Source of the DNA: Dipteronia dyeriana
Taxonomy: Eukaryota; Streptophyta; Magnoliopsida; Sapindales; Sapindaceae
DNA length: 64,000 nt
NCBI GenBank assembly: GCA_032871835.1
Contig: CM065296.1
Coordinates: 7,450,001-7,514,000, forward strand
Direction: 5' to 3'
Shown piece after piece: positions 24,960 through 35,203 of this stretch. The notes below the pieces were generated by a model that was given only the letters and a program-made list of their open reading frames with translations, had not been told where the DNA came from and did not search any database. Position numbers and translations under genes: made by a program. Each line of letters begins with the position of its first letter. Positions within the stretch are counted from its first letter, which is position 1.

Positions 24960-25620
24960 AATAGTCAAATTAAAAATCAATATTTACTAACAATAATCTT
25001 AATTTACTAACAATAATTAATATAAATAATACGACACTTACAATTATTATTTTACTTCAAAAAAAAAATCATAATCTACTAACAAAAAATATTAAATTCA
25101 CTACTACAAATAAAATTGATAAATTTACTAACAACACATATGAAATGAAATACTACACATGAAAATCTTAATATACTAATAAAACTTATTAAAATTAACC
25201 ACTACTCTTAAATTCATAATATACTGAAAAAAAAATGTTACAATAAACAACTACACAAATAATTCATAATCTATTAAAAAAAATATTAAATTCACTACTA
25301 CACTTAAAATTCATAATACACTCACCAAAAATATTAAAATAAACAACTACACTAAAAAATCATAGTTTATGAAAAAAATAATATTAAACGTAACTACTAC
25401 ACTTAACATTCATCATTTACTTATTACAAAAATTAAATTCAGTAATACAAATTAACTTTCTAAATTTACTAATAGCAAATATTAAAATTACTACTAAACT
25501 TAAAAATCTTAATATACTAAACAAATAATATTAACATTAAAGCCCAAAAATCGATAAACTAACTAACTAAATAAAAATGTTTTCATTTAGTAAATAAAAT
25601 CTAAACATAAATATATAAAT
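24960..25620. repeat. Degenerate short tandem repeats in the transposase leader
   Basis: Blocks such as AAATTCACTACTACA, ATTCATAATATACT and AAAAATATTAAA recur at about 60-70 bp spacing. The tract lies between the transposase promoter (right) and its first coding exon (left). A TTACTTCAG acceptor just before the ATG at 24925 suggests it is a 5' UTR intron. Confidence 0.6.
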
Positions 25621-25838
25621 TTACTATGAAAATATGTTTGAACAGAAGTAATAACAAAATTGTACCTTTAAAATTTGGTGTATTGGTGGAAAATGTAGAG
25701 AATTTTGTAGAGAGAATAATAATGAAATTAAATGAAAAAGTTAAGAGAATTGGAGAATATATTAGAGATTGAGATTTGAGAGAATGAGAGATTGAAATAA
25801 TAATAGAGAGAGTGAATGGAAAATGAAATGGATGGAAG

Positions 25839-25846
25839 TATTTATA
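25839..25846 (-). promoter_or_regulatory. TATA box of the hAT transposase
   Basis: On the minus strand TTCTATAAATACTTCC lies about 910 bp upstream of the ATG, followed by the purine/pyrimidine-biased leader expected at a plant transcription start. This matches the large leader intron inferred for the transposase gene. Confidence 0.55.
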
Positions 25847-26357
25847 GAAAAATTTGATTTGTGGGTCAAAATGTAATTTAAAAGATTTTAGAGGGGTTGT
25901 GTAATTTTTTTAGGCTCCAACGGCTGGAATTTGAATTCCAACCGTTTGAGGGATTTTTTTTTTATAAATAAAATAAAATAAAATAAAAAACAAAACTGGT
26001 TGATGGGACGGACCGGCCGACCGGTCCAGGGGCCTGGCACGCCGGCTTGGCGTGTCGTGGCCGGCCGGCTTGTCTGGCCTCTTACCAGCGGCCCCACACT
26101 AGGCCTGGCTCGCTTCCTTCACGGGCCATGCCAAGCACGGCCCGTTGACTTCGTGGACCGGCCAGACCGGCCAGTCTCGGGATGGCATATAATTACAACA
26201 CTGGTTACACTAATGGTCATTCCATCCAATTCCATCCAATAAGTGACATTTTGGTAAATAAGGGGATATCATTAATTTATTTTAGATATTTTTTGGAAAT
26301 CAATTTTTCTTTTGTTTTTTTAACAAATAATTCTATTTAGTGTATGTAAATAAGTAT

Positions 26358-26360
26358 AAC

Positions 26361-26444
<84 letters not shown>

Positions 26445-26452
26445 TGTGTGTT
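26358..26452. repeat. (TA)n(TG)n microsatellite in MULE-type copy 1
   Basis: About 35 bp of TA are followed by about 55 bp of TG/CA with one interruption. The transition mirrors that at 22104-22181. Confidence 0.95.
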
Positions 26453-26455
26453 TCT

Positions 26456-26700
26456 TTTTCGAGAAGATTAATGTTACAAAATCTAAAAATTCTAAAAAAT
26501 ATATTTGAGATAAGTTGAAAAGAAAAATATATAAATATAATATTCTTGTTTGAGAAGATTAAGGTTATAAATTCTAAAAATTCTAAAAATATATATTTGA
26601 GATAAGTTGAAAATAAATAAATATATTCCTTTTTTTAGAAGATTAAAATTTTGAAAAGTATATTTGAGATAATATATATATATATTTGGGATAAGCTATA
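26456..26700 (+). repeat. Internal minisatellite of MULE-type copy 1
   Basis: Three copies of an 85-90 bp unit with core GAGAAGATTAAGGTTACAAA then ATATATTTGAGATAAGTTGAAAA, at about 26460, 26550 and 26636. The same unit occurs in copy 2 (27795-28045), so it belongs to the family. Confidence 0.8.
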
Positions 26701-26960
26701 TGTATGTACTCACATTAAATATAATTATTTGTTTCAAAAATCAAAAGAAAAAATTGATTTCTAAAAAATATCTAAAATAAATTAATGACATTATCTTATT
26801 TACCAAAATATTACTCATTTGATGGAATTGGATGGAATGATCATTAGTGTAACATTGTTTACCTAAAATGAATATTTTGAAACTAATTTCCCATCCGGTG
26901 GCCATTTTGATAGTGGTAACAAGAGTTGATGGCCACCGGGATAATTATCCCTTATAATAA

Positions 26961-27346
26961 TTGGAAAGTTCAAAAGTCCGTCTATAAACTTTTTTTTTAT
27001 TAGTTTTATTTAAAGTTTTAAAATTCTACTTAATGTGATTGGTATACAAGGTTCTCTGAAGAAGGTTTAATTGTTTTTAAGATTCAATAAGTATCACTTG
27101 ATAACATAAATAATAGAAATATTTCAAATTTTTACTCAATAAATCCATTTGACAACCGTTGATACAAATGATTAATCATATCATAGCAATTTTGAAATAG
27201 ATTGTATATTTTTTAATACACAACTTATTTTAAGTAGTTTTTTAACAAAGTCATTGCACGGGTTTCAACACTAGCAATAATAAAATAATAGCATTTTTCT
27301 TACTTTTGATATGGCTGTGACACGTATAATTCGTTAAATGTCATCA
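26961..27346. other. Spacer between the two MULE-type copies
   Basis: AT-rich. 27296-27340 contains another copy of the repeat core seen in the 18.5-19.3 kb cluster (TTTTGATATGGCTGTGACACG), so copy 2 landed in that repeat family. Confidence 0.6.
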
Positions 27347-27624
27347 TTATCCCTAGGGATAATTATCCCGTGACTATTAACTTATATCATCACTATCAAA
27401 ATAATCACCAGATGGAAAATTAGTTTCAAAATGACCATTTTTGACAAACATAATTACACTAATGATCATTTCATCCAATGAGTTGTATTTTGGTAAATAA
27501 GGGATGCCATTAATTTATTTTTGATGTTTTTTAAAGATCAATTTTTCTTTTGTTTTTTGAAACAAATAATTATATTTAGTGTACGTATATACGTATAACA
27601 TATATATCTCAAACATATATCAAG

Positions 27625-27779
27625 TCAGTACGCACTGATATAAATTCGTCAGTGTGTTGGATGTGAATCATTATATTTACATACTTTGACTCAGAGTGAA
27701 TGTACTTGTCAAAACTTCTTCATAATCAACGGTGCACATGAAACGCACTGATATAACTTATATCAGTGTACACTGACTG
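27625..27779. mobile_element. Small TIR MITE
   Basis: Left end AGTCAGTACGCACTGATATAA pairs with the right end, which reads AGTCAGTGTACACTGATATAA when reverse-complemented. The middle contains GTTGGATGTGAATCATT, TACTTTGACTCAGAGTGAAT and TACTTGTCAAAA. The interior resembles the element at 33638-33806. The TSD is not clear. Confidence 0.65.
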
Positions 27780-28383
27780 AAAAACCACTATATATATATA
27801 TATAATTTATCTCAATTATATTTTTTAGAATTTTTAGTTTTTGTAGTCTTAATCTTCTAAAAATATATATATTTGAGATAAATTAAGAATATATATATAT
27901 ATTATTTAAGAAGATTAAGACTACAAAATCTAAAAAACTATAAAATATATATTTTAAATAAGTTGAAAAGATGTTTTGAAAAGATTAAAGTTACAAAATC
28001 TTAAAATCTTAAAAAATATATTTGAGATAAGTTGAATATATATATAGTAGAAATTGTAAGATATATCACTTTTTTTTTGTATTGTAATGATGTCACCGCT
28101 TTAATAACTTAAGTTTAAAAGACACATATTATGGTGAACTATCCAAATTGCTTTTAAATAATCTATTTTTTATTCTCATTATGCTTTCATCTACACTTTG
28201 AAAACGATAACTCCTCTCTCTCTTTCCAAAAACTTATCTCTCTCCAGATTCTGCACAAAAAGATAACATATATTTGTTATCTTCGTTTATATATTTTCAT
28301 ATATTTCTGTGTGGTTTAACAATGTATCCATTCGTTATGATTTATTGTCTAGTCTTTGTATGAATATATATGAACATTTTATT

Positions 28384-28830
28384 TTTCAAAGGATCAAGCA
28401 TTTTTTAAAATAAGGTTTATTTAAATCGAGCATATTTGTAGCCAAATAGAGCATTTTCTTTTTTAATATGATCAAGCTTATTTAATTTTGGATCGAGATT
28501 TTTTTTTTCAAATGATCGAGAATATTTTTTAAAGGATCGAGATTTTTTTCAAAGGATCGATTTTTTTTTTCAAAGGATCGAGATTTGTTTTCAAAGGATC
28601 AAGAATTTTTTCAAAGGATCGAGATTTTTTCAAAGGATCGAGATTTGTTTTCAAAGGATCGATTTTTTTTTAAAGGATCGAGAATATTATTTAAAGGATC
28701 AAGATTTTTTTTTTAGAAAATTAGGTTTAGTTAAATCGAATATATTTGTAACGAAATCGAGAATATATTATAAAGAATCGAGGATCTTTTTTTTTAAAAA
28801 AGAATCGATCATATTTTTCAAATGATCGAT
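28384..28830 (+). repeat. Minisatellite, core AAAGGATCGAGATTTTTTTC
   Basis: More than a dozen imperfect 19-22 bp units, densest at 28495-28700, each with AAAGGATCGA or a one-base variant followed by a T-run. Confidence 0.9.
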
Positions 28831-28916
28831 ATTTTTTTTTGTTGAAATTTTGGTTTATTTAAATCGAGCGATCTGTTTAGTAAACGTTTCGAGCCTTTTA
28901 AGTACTGACAAAAAAA

Positions 28917-28992
28917 AAAAAACTCCGGGGGCGCTACCCCCCGCACCCCGAGAGCTGACAGGGCAGCTCGACCTCCGAATGCGTCTGGGTAG
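28917..28992. other. GC-rich island within the 1.1-kb element
   Basis: A short block of about 75 bp (CCGGGGGCGCTACCCCCCGC and following) stands out against DNA that is otherwise nearly all A and T. It contains a small hairpin (GGGGGCGCTACCCCC). Similar GGGGTGCGGGGGGTAGCGCC motifs occur in plant repeats; I infer no gene. Confidence 0.7.
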
Positions 28993-29386
28993 CACCTGAA
29001 TTTTAACGGAATTTTTTCTCTCTGTTTCACAACTCTCACTATAAAAAAAGAATGAAAGAAATCTGATGGAACAACTATTGGGGGCATTTTTGTCCGTTCA
29101 GTATAATAGGTGCCTTTTAAACATAAGTTATTAAAGTAATGACAATGTTGAAATGCCACCTCCTAAAAGATCTATTTATATAAGATAAATTAATGTCATC
29201 CCCTTATTTACCAAAATACCACTAATTTGATGAAATTGAATGAAAATTGATAGAATGACCATTAGTGTGATAATATTTGTCAAAAATGACCATTTTAAAA
29301 CCAATTTCCCATTCCGATGATCATTTTGATAGTAGTGAATAGTGATATAAACTGATAGCCTTCGGGATAATTATCCCTTATTTTTA

Positions 29387-29724
29387 TTATATATAATCAT
29401 ATCATATATCATATATAATCATATAATAATAGTCTCATTTAACTAAAAGATGATATGTATACCCTTATCATATATCATATATTATATATAATCATATAAT
29501 AATAGTCTTATTTAACCAGAAAGATGACATGTGTATCCTTATTTAATGTTTATAAAATAATCATATAGTTATATACATATAAATAATATAATCCTATATT
29601 ATTATAAAAAAAATCAGAAAATCATATATAATAACATAATCATAGCTTTTTTTAATTAGAAGCTGACATATGTACTATTTTTTAATGTTTATAAAATAAT
29701 CATTTTGTTAGGTTCTTAAATCTT
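29387..29724. repeat. Tandem AT-rich repeats
   Basis: A 70-80 bp unit (ATCATATCATATATCATATA ... ATAATAGTCTCATTTAACTA ... GATGATATGTATACCC) is present at about 29392, 29463 and, more diverged, 29620. Confidence 0.75.
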
Positions 29725-31310
29725 GTATTAACTTAAAATTTGTGTGATTTCTATTACCAATTTATTTATTTTGACCTCACCAATTTATTTTCAAACTAAA
29801 CGTAGAAAAAAACAAACATAAATTACAACTATCGAACTAAGAATAAATGGCTAGATAAATATACCTTAAGTCCTTAACCCTCTATTTTGATATTTTTAAC
29901 CCTAATTTGATTTTTATTACTATATTTTTTTTTTATAAAAAATATATAGTCATAGTCTATGATCCCTTCAAATTTAATGAAACCCACCGTTTCACCTATA
30001 CTCACATCAATGGAGTTAAGGGCCAGTTTTGTATCGTTGTGGCTTTTAAAATAATCACTGTTAGTTGTGCTGAATAAATAATTTGTTGTGAAGTTAATTA
30101 GACAATTGTTTAGTTAATGCTGCTGTTGAAACTGCTGTGAATTAAAAAGTAGTATTCATATGTTTGGTAAACTTTACATTTAATTGTTATGATCTTACAT
30201 AATGACTAAAACAGACATGAAATTGAATTATCAAGCAAAATAAAAATTTTCTTTTCATATCTTTCAATCTCAAACTCCCATGGCAACCGAAAAATCTAGA
30301 GTTTTGACAGCACTAAGTCTAAAAAAATAAATAAAAACTGAATGCTTCTTCCTTTACTCTTTTATTTTCTTTTCACTATAATATTATTTGATTTCTTTTA
30401 CTTGACATGTGAAAATTTTATCATTTTTTTTAATATAATTTTTGTTAATTGTATTTTTGGATGAGTTTGTGATGGTAAAGAAGAAAAACGGTAGAGAAGA
30501 AGAAAAAGATGACGAAAAAGATGAGTTTTAGGATTTTGTTCTAAGTTTTAAGTTTGGATGTTTATTCCGGAATTGGGTTGAGAAGATGAATAAATAGTTT
30601 TTAAAAATATTTTAATTAATTTTATATTTAATCAATGATAAACAAATAAAATTGAATTATTTGAAATTAAACATAAGATATATTTATATTTATGTTAAGT
30701 TAATATTGATATTTTAGTCTTTAAAAAGATTCATTAAATCAAACAGCAGATTCTATCATTATTACTTTAGAAAAGTAACCCCCATATGCTTTTTAAAACC
30801 CCATATGCTTTTTAAAATTGCTGTCAAATAAGCATAAATTCTCAAATAATAACTTTTGGATATTTTACTGAATAATTTTTTTATGTCGAAATTATTAAAT
30901 AATCTGATTTTAACTTCTACAAAACAATACCAAATGGGTCCGAAGATTTCCAATCATGTATACCTATTTCAAGCACAGTCAATGGAAATATATATTCCTA
31001 AAATCTCTTAAATACTCCTATCATATTAAAAATTAAAATAAATTAATACGCAGGTCAAAATATATTAACTTAAAATTTGCGTGACTTCTATTGCCAATTT
31101 TTTTTTTGACCTCACCAATTTATTGGTAGGAAAAAAAATATAAATACAACTATTGAAGTGAGAATAAATGGCTAGATAAATATACTATAACACTCTATTT
31201 TAATATTTTTAACCTCAATTTGTTTTTTATTTACTATAATTTTAAAAATTTTATTGTTATGGTTTATAATCCCTCAAATTTAACGAAACCCGTTTCATCT
31301 ATACAATTAT
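29725..31310 (+). repeat. Direct duplication (275 bp) flanking a TIR element
   Basis: 29725-30000 and 31068-31310 align in the same orientation from TTAACTTAAAATTTGYGTGA through GAATAAATGGCTAGATAAAT to TTTAAYGAAACCC. They are not LTRs: no TG..CA ends, PBS or polypurine tract. Confidence 0.8.
30020..30941. mobile_element. PIF/Harbinger-like TIR element
   Basis: Left end GGGCCAGTTTTGTATCGTTG pairs with right end GGACCCATTTGGTATTGTTT (reverse complement), and pairing of blocks such as TTATTTAATAATTT continues inside. GGGCC..TTTGGTA ends are Harbinger/Tourist-like. Flanking triplets are TAA and GAA, so the TSD is not perfect. Non-coding, 922 bp. Confidence 0.6.
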
Positions 31311-32796
31311 AATAGTCACGTTTTTATTTATTTTTTATAATCATATTTTAAGTTGTAGTCTCGAGCCTCCCTAAAATTAAACTATTGTTATTATTGTTTG
31401 ATTTATCTGTTTCACGTTGAAAATTGGAGTATAAACTATAAACCATGTGACGAGTGATGAGTGATGACGACCCATACATTGCCTCTCGTGGACTACAATG
31501 AAACTTGGCCAGATGTCACATATCCAAGAACCAAAATCTCACTCACTTGTGTTTTTTTTTGTCATTTCATAAAAAGTCGACCTTTGATTTATCGTCGAAA
31601 TTTATTTATTTATCCATCGTCGAAATTTATTTATTTATCGACATGAAATTATTGTTGTTGTTTTTAGAGATAAATACACTGATGACTCTTAAAGTTTGAG
31701 ATAAATACATTACGAGAGTTAATATACATAAACCTCCCCCAATGAACAAAAAATTTTCAATCGACATTCTAATTTCTTAAAATCACTTTTGAATACTAAC
31801 CAAACTGATATTAAAGGTGAAAATTCGTGTTTTCATATTTTTGTTTCATCACGCTTCCACGGAAGTCACCCATGACAACCCATATTTCCAAACTAGATGA
31901 CTTCGCTAATCCCGCTTTCTCGAGTAGCAGCTCTTTCCAGGTCGCTCCGTCCATGTCTTCACGACGAATCCACTTTTCAGCATGGTGCAAGTTTTCATAT
32001 CACAGATATGAATCCATCAGATATAACTCATTCTTAAAAACCGGTTTGTAAAGAGAGGTTGTCAAATGAATTATATACCAATAACTAATCTCATGCTTAA
32101 TCAATATGAGATCCTAACACGACCCATTGAGTTTATGATCGACCCTTTAAGATGTGAGATCTATCGTGACGAAAATTGCACCCTTATGAGATGAGAAAGT
32201 TAGAAAGAAACATATCACGAGGAGAGTGGGACTATGGGAGGAGAGAAGTGATAGTGAAAACCGCAGCTGACCTAACCCTAAAATTAACTCGAAATCGTGG
32301 CTTGTTGCTGGGCTTTGAGGCTTTCATGCAGATCACATAGGTGGGCCCATCAACCTTGAATTATAATAACATTTAATTAATCACAGGAAAATGTGGGCCG
32401 CTCGATCGCCTGCATGTGGATGACTGACCGATCAGCCCAACCAACCCAATCCATCTCTGTCTTTTCACTTTTTGGATTTTCTCTATTTTTTGTTTCTTTT
32501 AAAAACTATATATATTTATTATGAACCGAGTTTTAGATCCAACAGTCTTCATTTAGTGCTTCCACGTCTAGTAATCTTTTTATTTTTTATTTTTTATTTT
32601 TTAAAGGGTATATATATATATATATATATCAGTTTAAACTATTGAACTTAAATTCACGATTTCAAAAATTCTATTATTCGTTCGAGTTATAACTGATCAT
32701 CTTCCTAACTTTTAAATATTTTATAATAGTTCAAATTTTATTTTATTTTTATAAATAAAAAAAATCTTAACATAAAACTCGTACGTACCTATTTGA
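31311..32796. other. Unassigned region
   Basis: Mostly AT-rich. A more mixed stretch (31850-32050) can be read as a short Ser-rich frame (31827-32051, +) that I do not recognise and that has no splice partners. A (TA)n run lies at 32609-32629. Confidence 0.4.
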
Positions 32797-32900
32797 CGAG
32801 ATGTTAGTTCAGATGGCAAACCTATCATACATACATCATGAGATCATGGATTCAAGTCTTCATTTTATAAAAAACAAAACCCAAATTTATATAATATTTA
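32797..32900 (+). mobile_element. Possible tRNA-derived SINE head
   Basis: TAGTTCAGATGG (32805-32816) fits the Pol III A box, and GGATTCAAGTC (32848-32858) is close to a B box, at normal SINE spacing. The stretch CATGAGATCATGGATTCAAG is typical of plant SINE heads. No clear TSD or tail end was found. Confidence 0.45.
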
Positions 32901-33637
32901 TAAAAAAAAAATTGCATTCATTTAGTAATTAGTAAGCAGAAGACTTGATATCTTTTTATTAAAATAGAAATGTTGTCAAGTTGATATCAGTGGAGAGGTC
33001 GACTGTTCGAGGTTTAAATTTTGGTCGGGGACTGATGGCGATGGTGGTATGATATATAATACGTTAATAACCATAGAAATATAAAAAGTGGAAACAAATT
33101 CAGTATCTACTTGTTTGTCCTAAATGGATTATTCGTATGACAAATTCTAATCCATCTCAAATGTGAATGTGATGAACCTTTTTCATATATATATATATAT
33201 ATATAAGAGTAATGTTATTATGGTAATGTTTAAAATAACGAGAATTGTTATCTAATTTAAAAAAAAAAACTCAAAAAATGTGTCGACTAATTTTTTTATT
33301 ATCATATAAATCATGATCTGACGATGAAAATATTTTTAACATTTCTGAAATAATATATATAATATATACATTGCTTCATCTGTGAATTATGGTGCAAAGT
33401 TGCAAACAAACAAATATTAATTGTTATTAAAATTATATATATCATAATTGAGTCATTGACTTAATAGGTCTAAAAGAGTGAATTGAAGTCTTTGTTGCTT
33501 TCTCCCAATGCGACGCAAATCGGATCTTCCACCCATGGAAATTGCAATTCCAGCTAACAAAATTCATTATATATATCACTCTACCTATAAAGAACAAGCA
33601 CATAACATATAATAAATCTCATAATATATACAATCTT
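32901..33637. other. Unassigned region
   Basis: AT-rich with a (TA)n run at 33187-33205. A GAGGTCGACTGTTCGAGGTT segment at about 32994 looks faintly tRNA-like, but I cannot bound an element. Confidence 0.4.
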
Positions 33638-33806
33638 TCTATTGTCAGTTCGAACTAATATAAAATATATCAATTTTTTGTATACAGACCGTTGGATTTA
33701 AAGAATACTTTGACAAGTATATGCAGGTAAGTCAAAGCATTAAAATCCAATAACCCATATACAAGGAACTGATATATCTTATATCAGTTCGAAATAACAA
33801 TAGAAT
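33638..33806. mobile_element. Small TIR MITE related to 27625-27779
   Basis: Left end CTATTGTCAGTTCGAACTAA and right end CTATTGTTATTTCGAACTGA (reverse complement) pair, then both continue TATAAxATATATCARTT. The middle carries CCGTTGGATTTAAAG and TACTTTGACAAGTATATGC, the same theme as 27625-27779. Confidence 0.7.
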
Positions 33807-34094
33807 ATATATATATGATTAGTAGAAAATATTTTATAAATAATAATTTATTAGGAAAGATTAGGACTGTTGAAGAGAAGAAGTGAAGTTGGTGATCCAA
33901 TTTTTGGGAGTTTTTGGGACATTATAATTGAATTTGAAAATGAAAGTGACACTGTTTTTTTCTCCATGTATATAGTCTTTCTAATTTTACACATGTAATG
34001 TGACCACCCACCGTATATAATTTAAAATCCCAACAGGCAAGCTGATATTGAAAGGGGTGATTTATTTATGGGTTTAAAAATTAAATGGTACTTT

Positions 34095-35203
34095 GGAGGT
34101 TATTTTTCAACATTGTCACTGTTTTAATAACTTACGTTTAAAAGACACCTATTATGGTGAACGGATAAAAATACCTTCAATAGTTGATCAACATCAGATT
34201 TCTTTCATGCAGTTTATAGTGACAGTTGTGAAGTAAAGAGAGAAACTCCTGTTAAAACCTAGACAATCACTCAAACGACGACTGAATGACGTTACGCTGA
34301 CACACTCGGGGGTCGAGTAGTACTACAAAATGTTTTCAATTTAAAACCCAAATTGTGTTTCAGTTTTGAATCTTCCATTGTTACAATTGTTGAGGGTTGA
34401 GATTTTTGAGTGGGGAAGAGGATGAACAGTACTACAAAACGTTTTCAAATGGTTCGGAAACACTTACAAAAGACTTGGAGTGTAATTACAAAGGTTCGGA
34501 AACACTTACAAAAGGCTCGGACACACTTACAAAAAGGCTCGAAATGTAATTATAAAGACTCGAACATACTTACAAAAGGCTCGAAAACACTTACAAAAAG
34601 GCTTGAAAATATTTACAAAAGGCTCGGACATTGATGTAAAACGCTCAGACACTACTTTAAATGGCTCGAACACTTATGTAAAATGCTCGAACACTACTTC
34701 ATTGACCAACCCAAAAGGCTCGAACACAACTTCACAAAGGCTCAGATAACATTTACAAAGGCTCAGACAGAGCTTAAAAAGGCTCGGAGATTTAAAATTC
34801 GCAAAACCAGCTTCAGGTTTACAAAAAACTAGGAGAACAACTGAAACGAAACGAAACGAAACGGATAAAGTGTTACAAGACTAAAAAACCTTAGATGTAT
34901 AGAAAACAAGTATTTAAGATATATATTACATTGTTGTACTGAAGAACGTCGACTTCTTTATAAGTTGAAGAAAGAGAAGTCAACCTTGAACTTTTTACTA
35001 TAAGAGATTTTAATTTTCAGATAACTTTTTTGTAGGGAGAGGAGCTACTTAGTTCAGTGTTGGAATTATGAAGATGGAAGTAAAAATAGAATAAAAAAAT
35101 GATTATTTAAGGGTAATTTTGATAGTTCACTATAATATGTGTCTTTTAAACATATTAAAATACTCATTTGGGTGCAAAATCAGATAAAAAATATGACATT
35201 TCC
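34095..35203. mobile_element. 1.1-kb inverted-repeat element with GGCTCGGA minisatellite
   Basis: Its left arm (TTTAATAACTTACGTTTAAA, GACACCTATTATGGTGAACG) matches the right arm of 28050-29163. Its right arm (35118-35203, reverse-complemented) carries TTTAAAAGACACATATTATA and GTGAACTATC. The length, 1,109 bp, almost equals that of the relative. No TSD is certain and no protein is coded; the open frame at 34410-34634 is a translation of the minisatellite. Confidence 0.72.
34430..34800 (+). repeat. Minisatellite, core ACTTACAAAAGGCTCGGACA
   Basis: About 15 imperfect units of 20-27 bp, each with AAAGGCTCGRA or a close variant and ACTTACA. The AAAGG(C/A)TCGA core matches the minisatellite at 28384-28830. 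Confidence 0.9.

Larger units (their letters stand above)
22301..26203 (-). mobile_element. hAT element (3,903 bp) nested in the MULE-type MITE
   Basis: An exact 8-bp TSD, GTTACACT, lies at 22293-22300 and 26204-26211. Ends read TACTGCTGTAA on the left and CAGTGTTGTAA on the right (reverse complement). The element encodes a minus-strand transposase (22839-24925), now broken. Subterminal regions (22380-22515 and 25990-26190) are sharply GC-rich against the AT-rich surroundings and full of GGCCGG/GGCCAG motifs, likely transposase-binding clusters. The promoter end is on the right. Confidence 0.93.
22195..26951. mobile_element. MULE-type MITE (copy 1), enlarged by a hAT insertion
   Basis: An exact 9-bp duplication, TTATAATAA, sits at 22186-22194 and 26952-26960. 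Both ends start with the 14-bp palindrome GGGATAATTATCCC followed by CGGTG. The inverted repeats then pair closely for 250 bp or more once the hAT insertion is discounted. A 9-bp TSD with long inverted repeats is the Mutator-like pattern. Without the hAT and one TSD copy it would be 846 bp, with no coding capacity, only an internal minisatellite and a (TA)(TG) tract. Confidence 0.88.
28050..29163. mobile_element. 1.1-kb inverted-repeat element with GGATCGA minisatellite
   Basis: The left end (with TTTAATAACTTAAGTTTAAAA, GACACATATTATGGTGAACT) and right end (reverse complement: TTTAATAACTTATGTTTAAAA, GGCACCTATTATACTGAACG) form long imperfect inverted repeats. The same repeats bound 34095-35203. 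Exact edges are not fixed by a TSD. The superfamily is unclear; MULE is possible. Non-coding. Confidence 0.7.
27356..29377. mobile_element. MULE-type MITE (copy 2) with nested elements
   Basis: It shares both palindromic ends (GGGATAATTATCCC) and the inverted-repeat arms of copy 1. Flanks are TTATCCCTA on the left and TTATTTTTA on the right, a 9-bp TSD in which three C positions read T on one side. It contains the family minisatellite, a 155-bp MITE at 27625-27779 and a 1.1-kb inverted-repeat element at 28050-29163. No transposase is present. Confidence 0.82.

Noticed and set aside
29725..31310. LTR pair of a small TRIM element
   Set aside because: No TG..CA ends, primer-binding site or polypurine tract; the interior is a TIR element with its own ends.
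31827..32051. Ser-rich frame as a host gene exon
   Set aside because: Short, no recognisable domain, and no matching splice signals or neighbours.
28384..34800. Two regularly spaced repeat arrays that might suggest CRISPR
   Set aside because: Units are 20-27 bp, imperfect and without unique spacers, and lie inside plant transposons; they are minisatellites.
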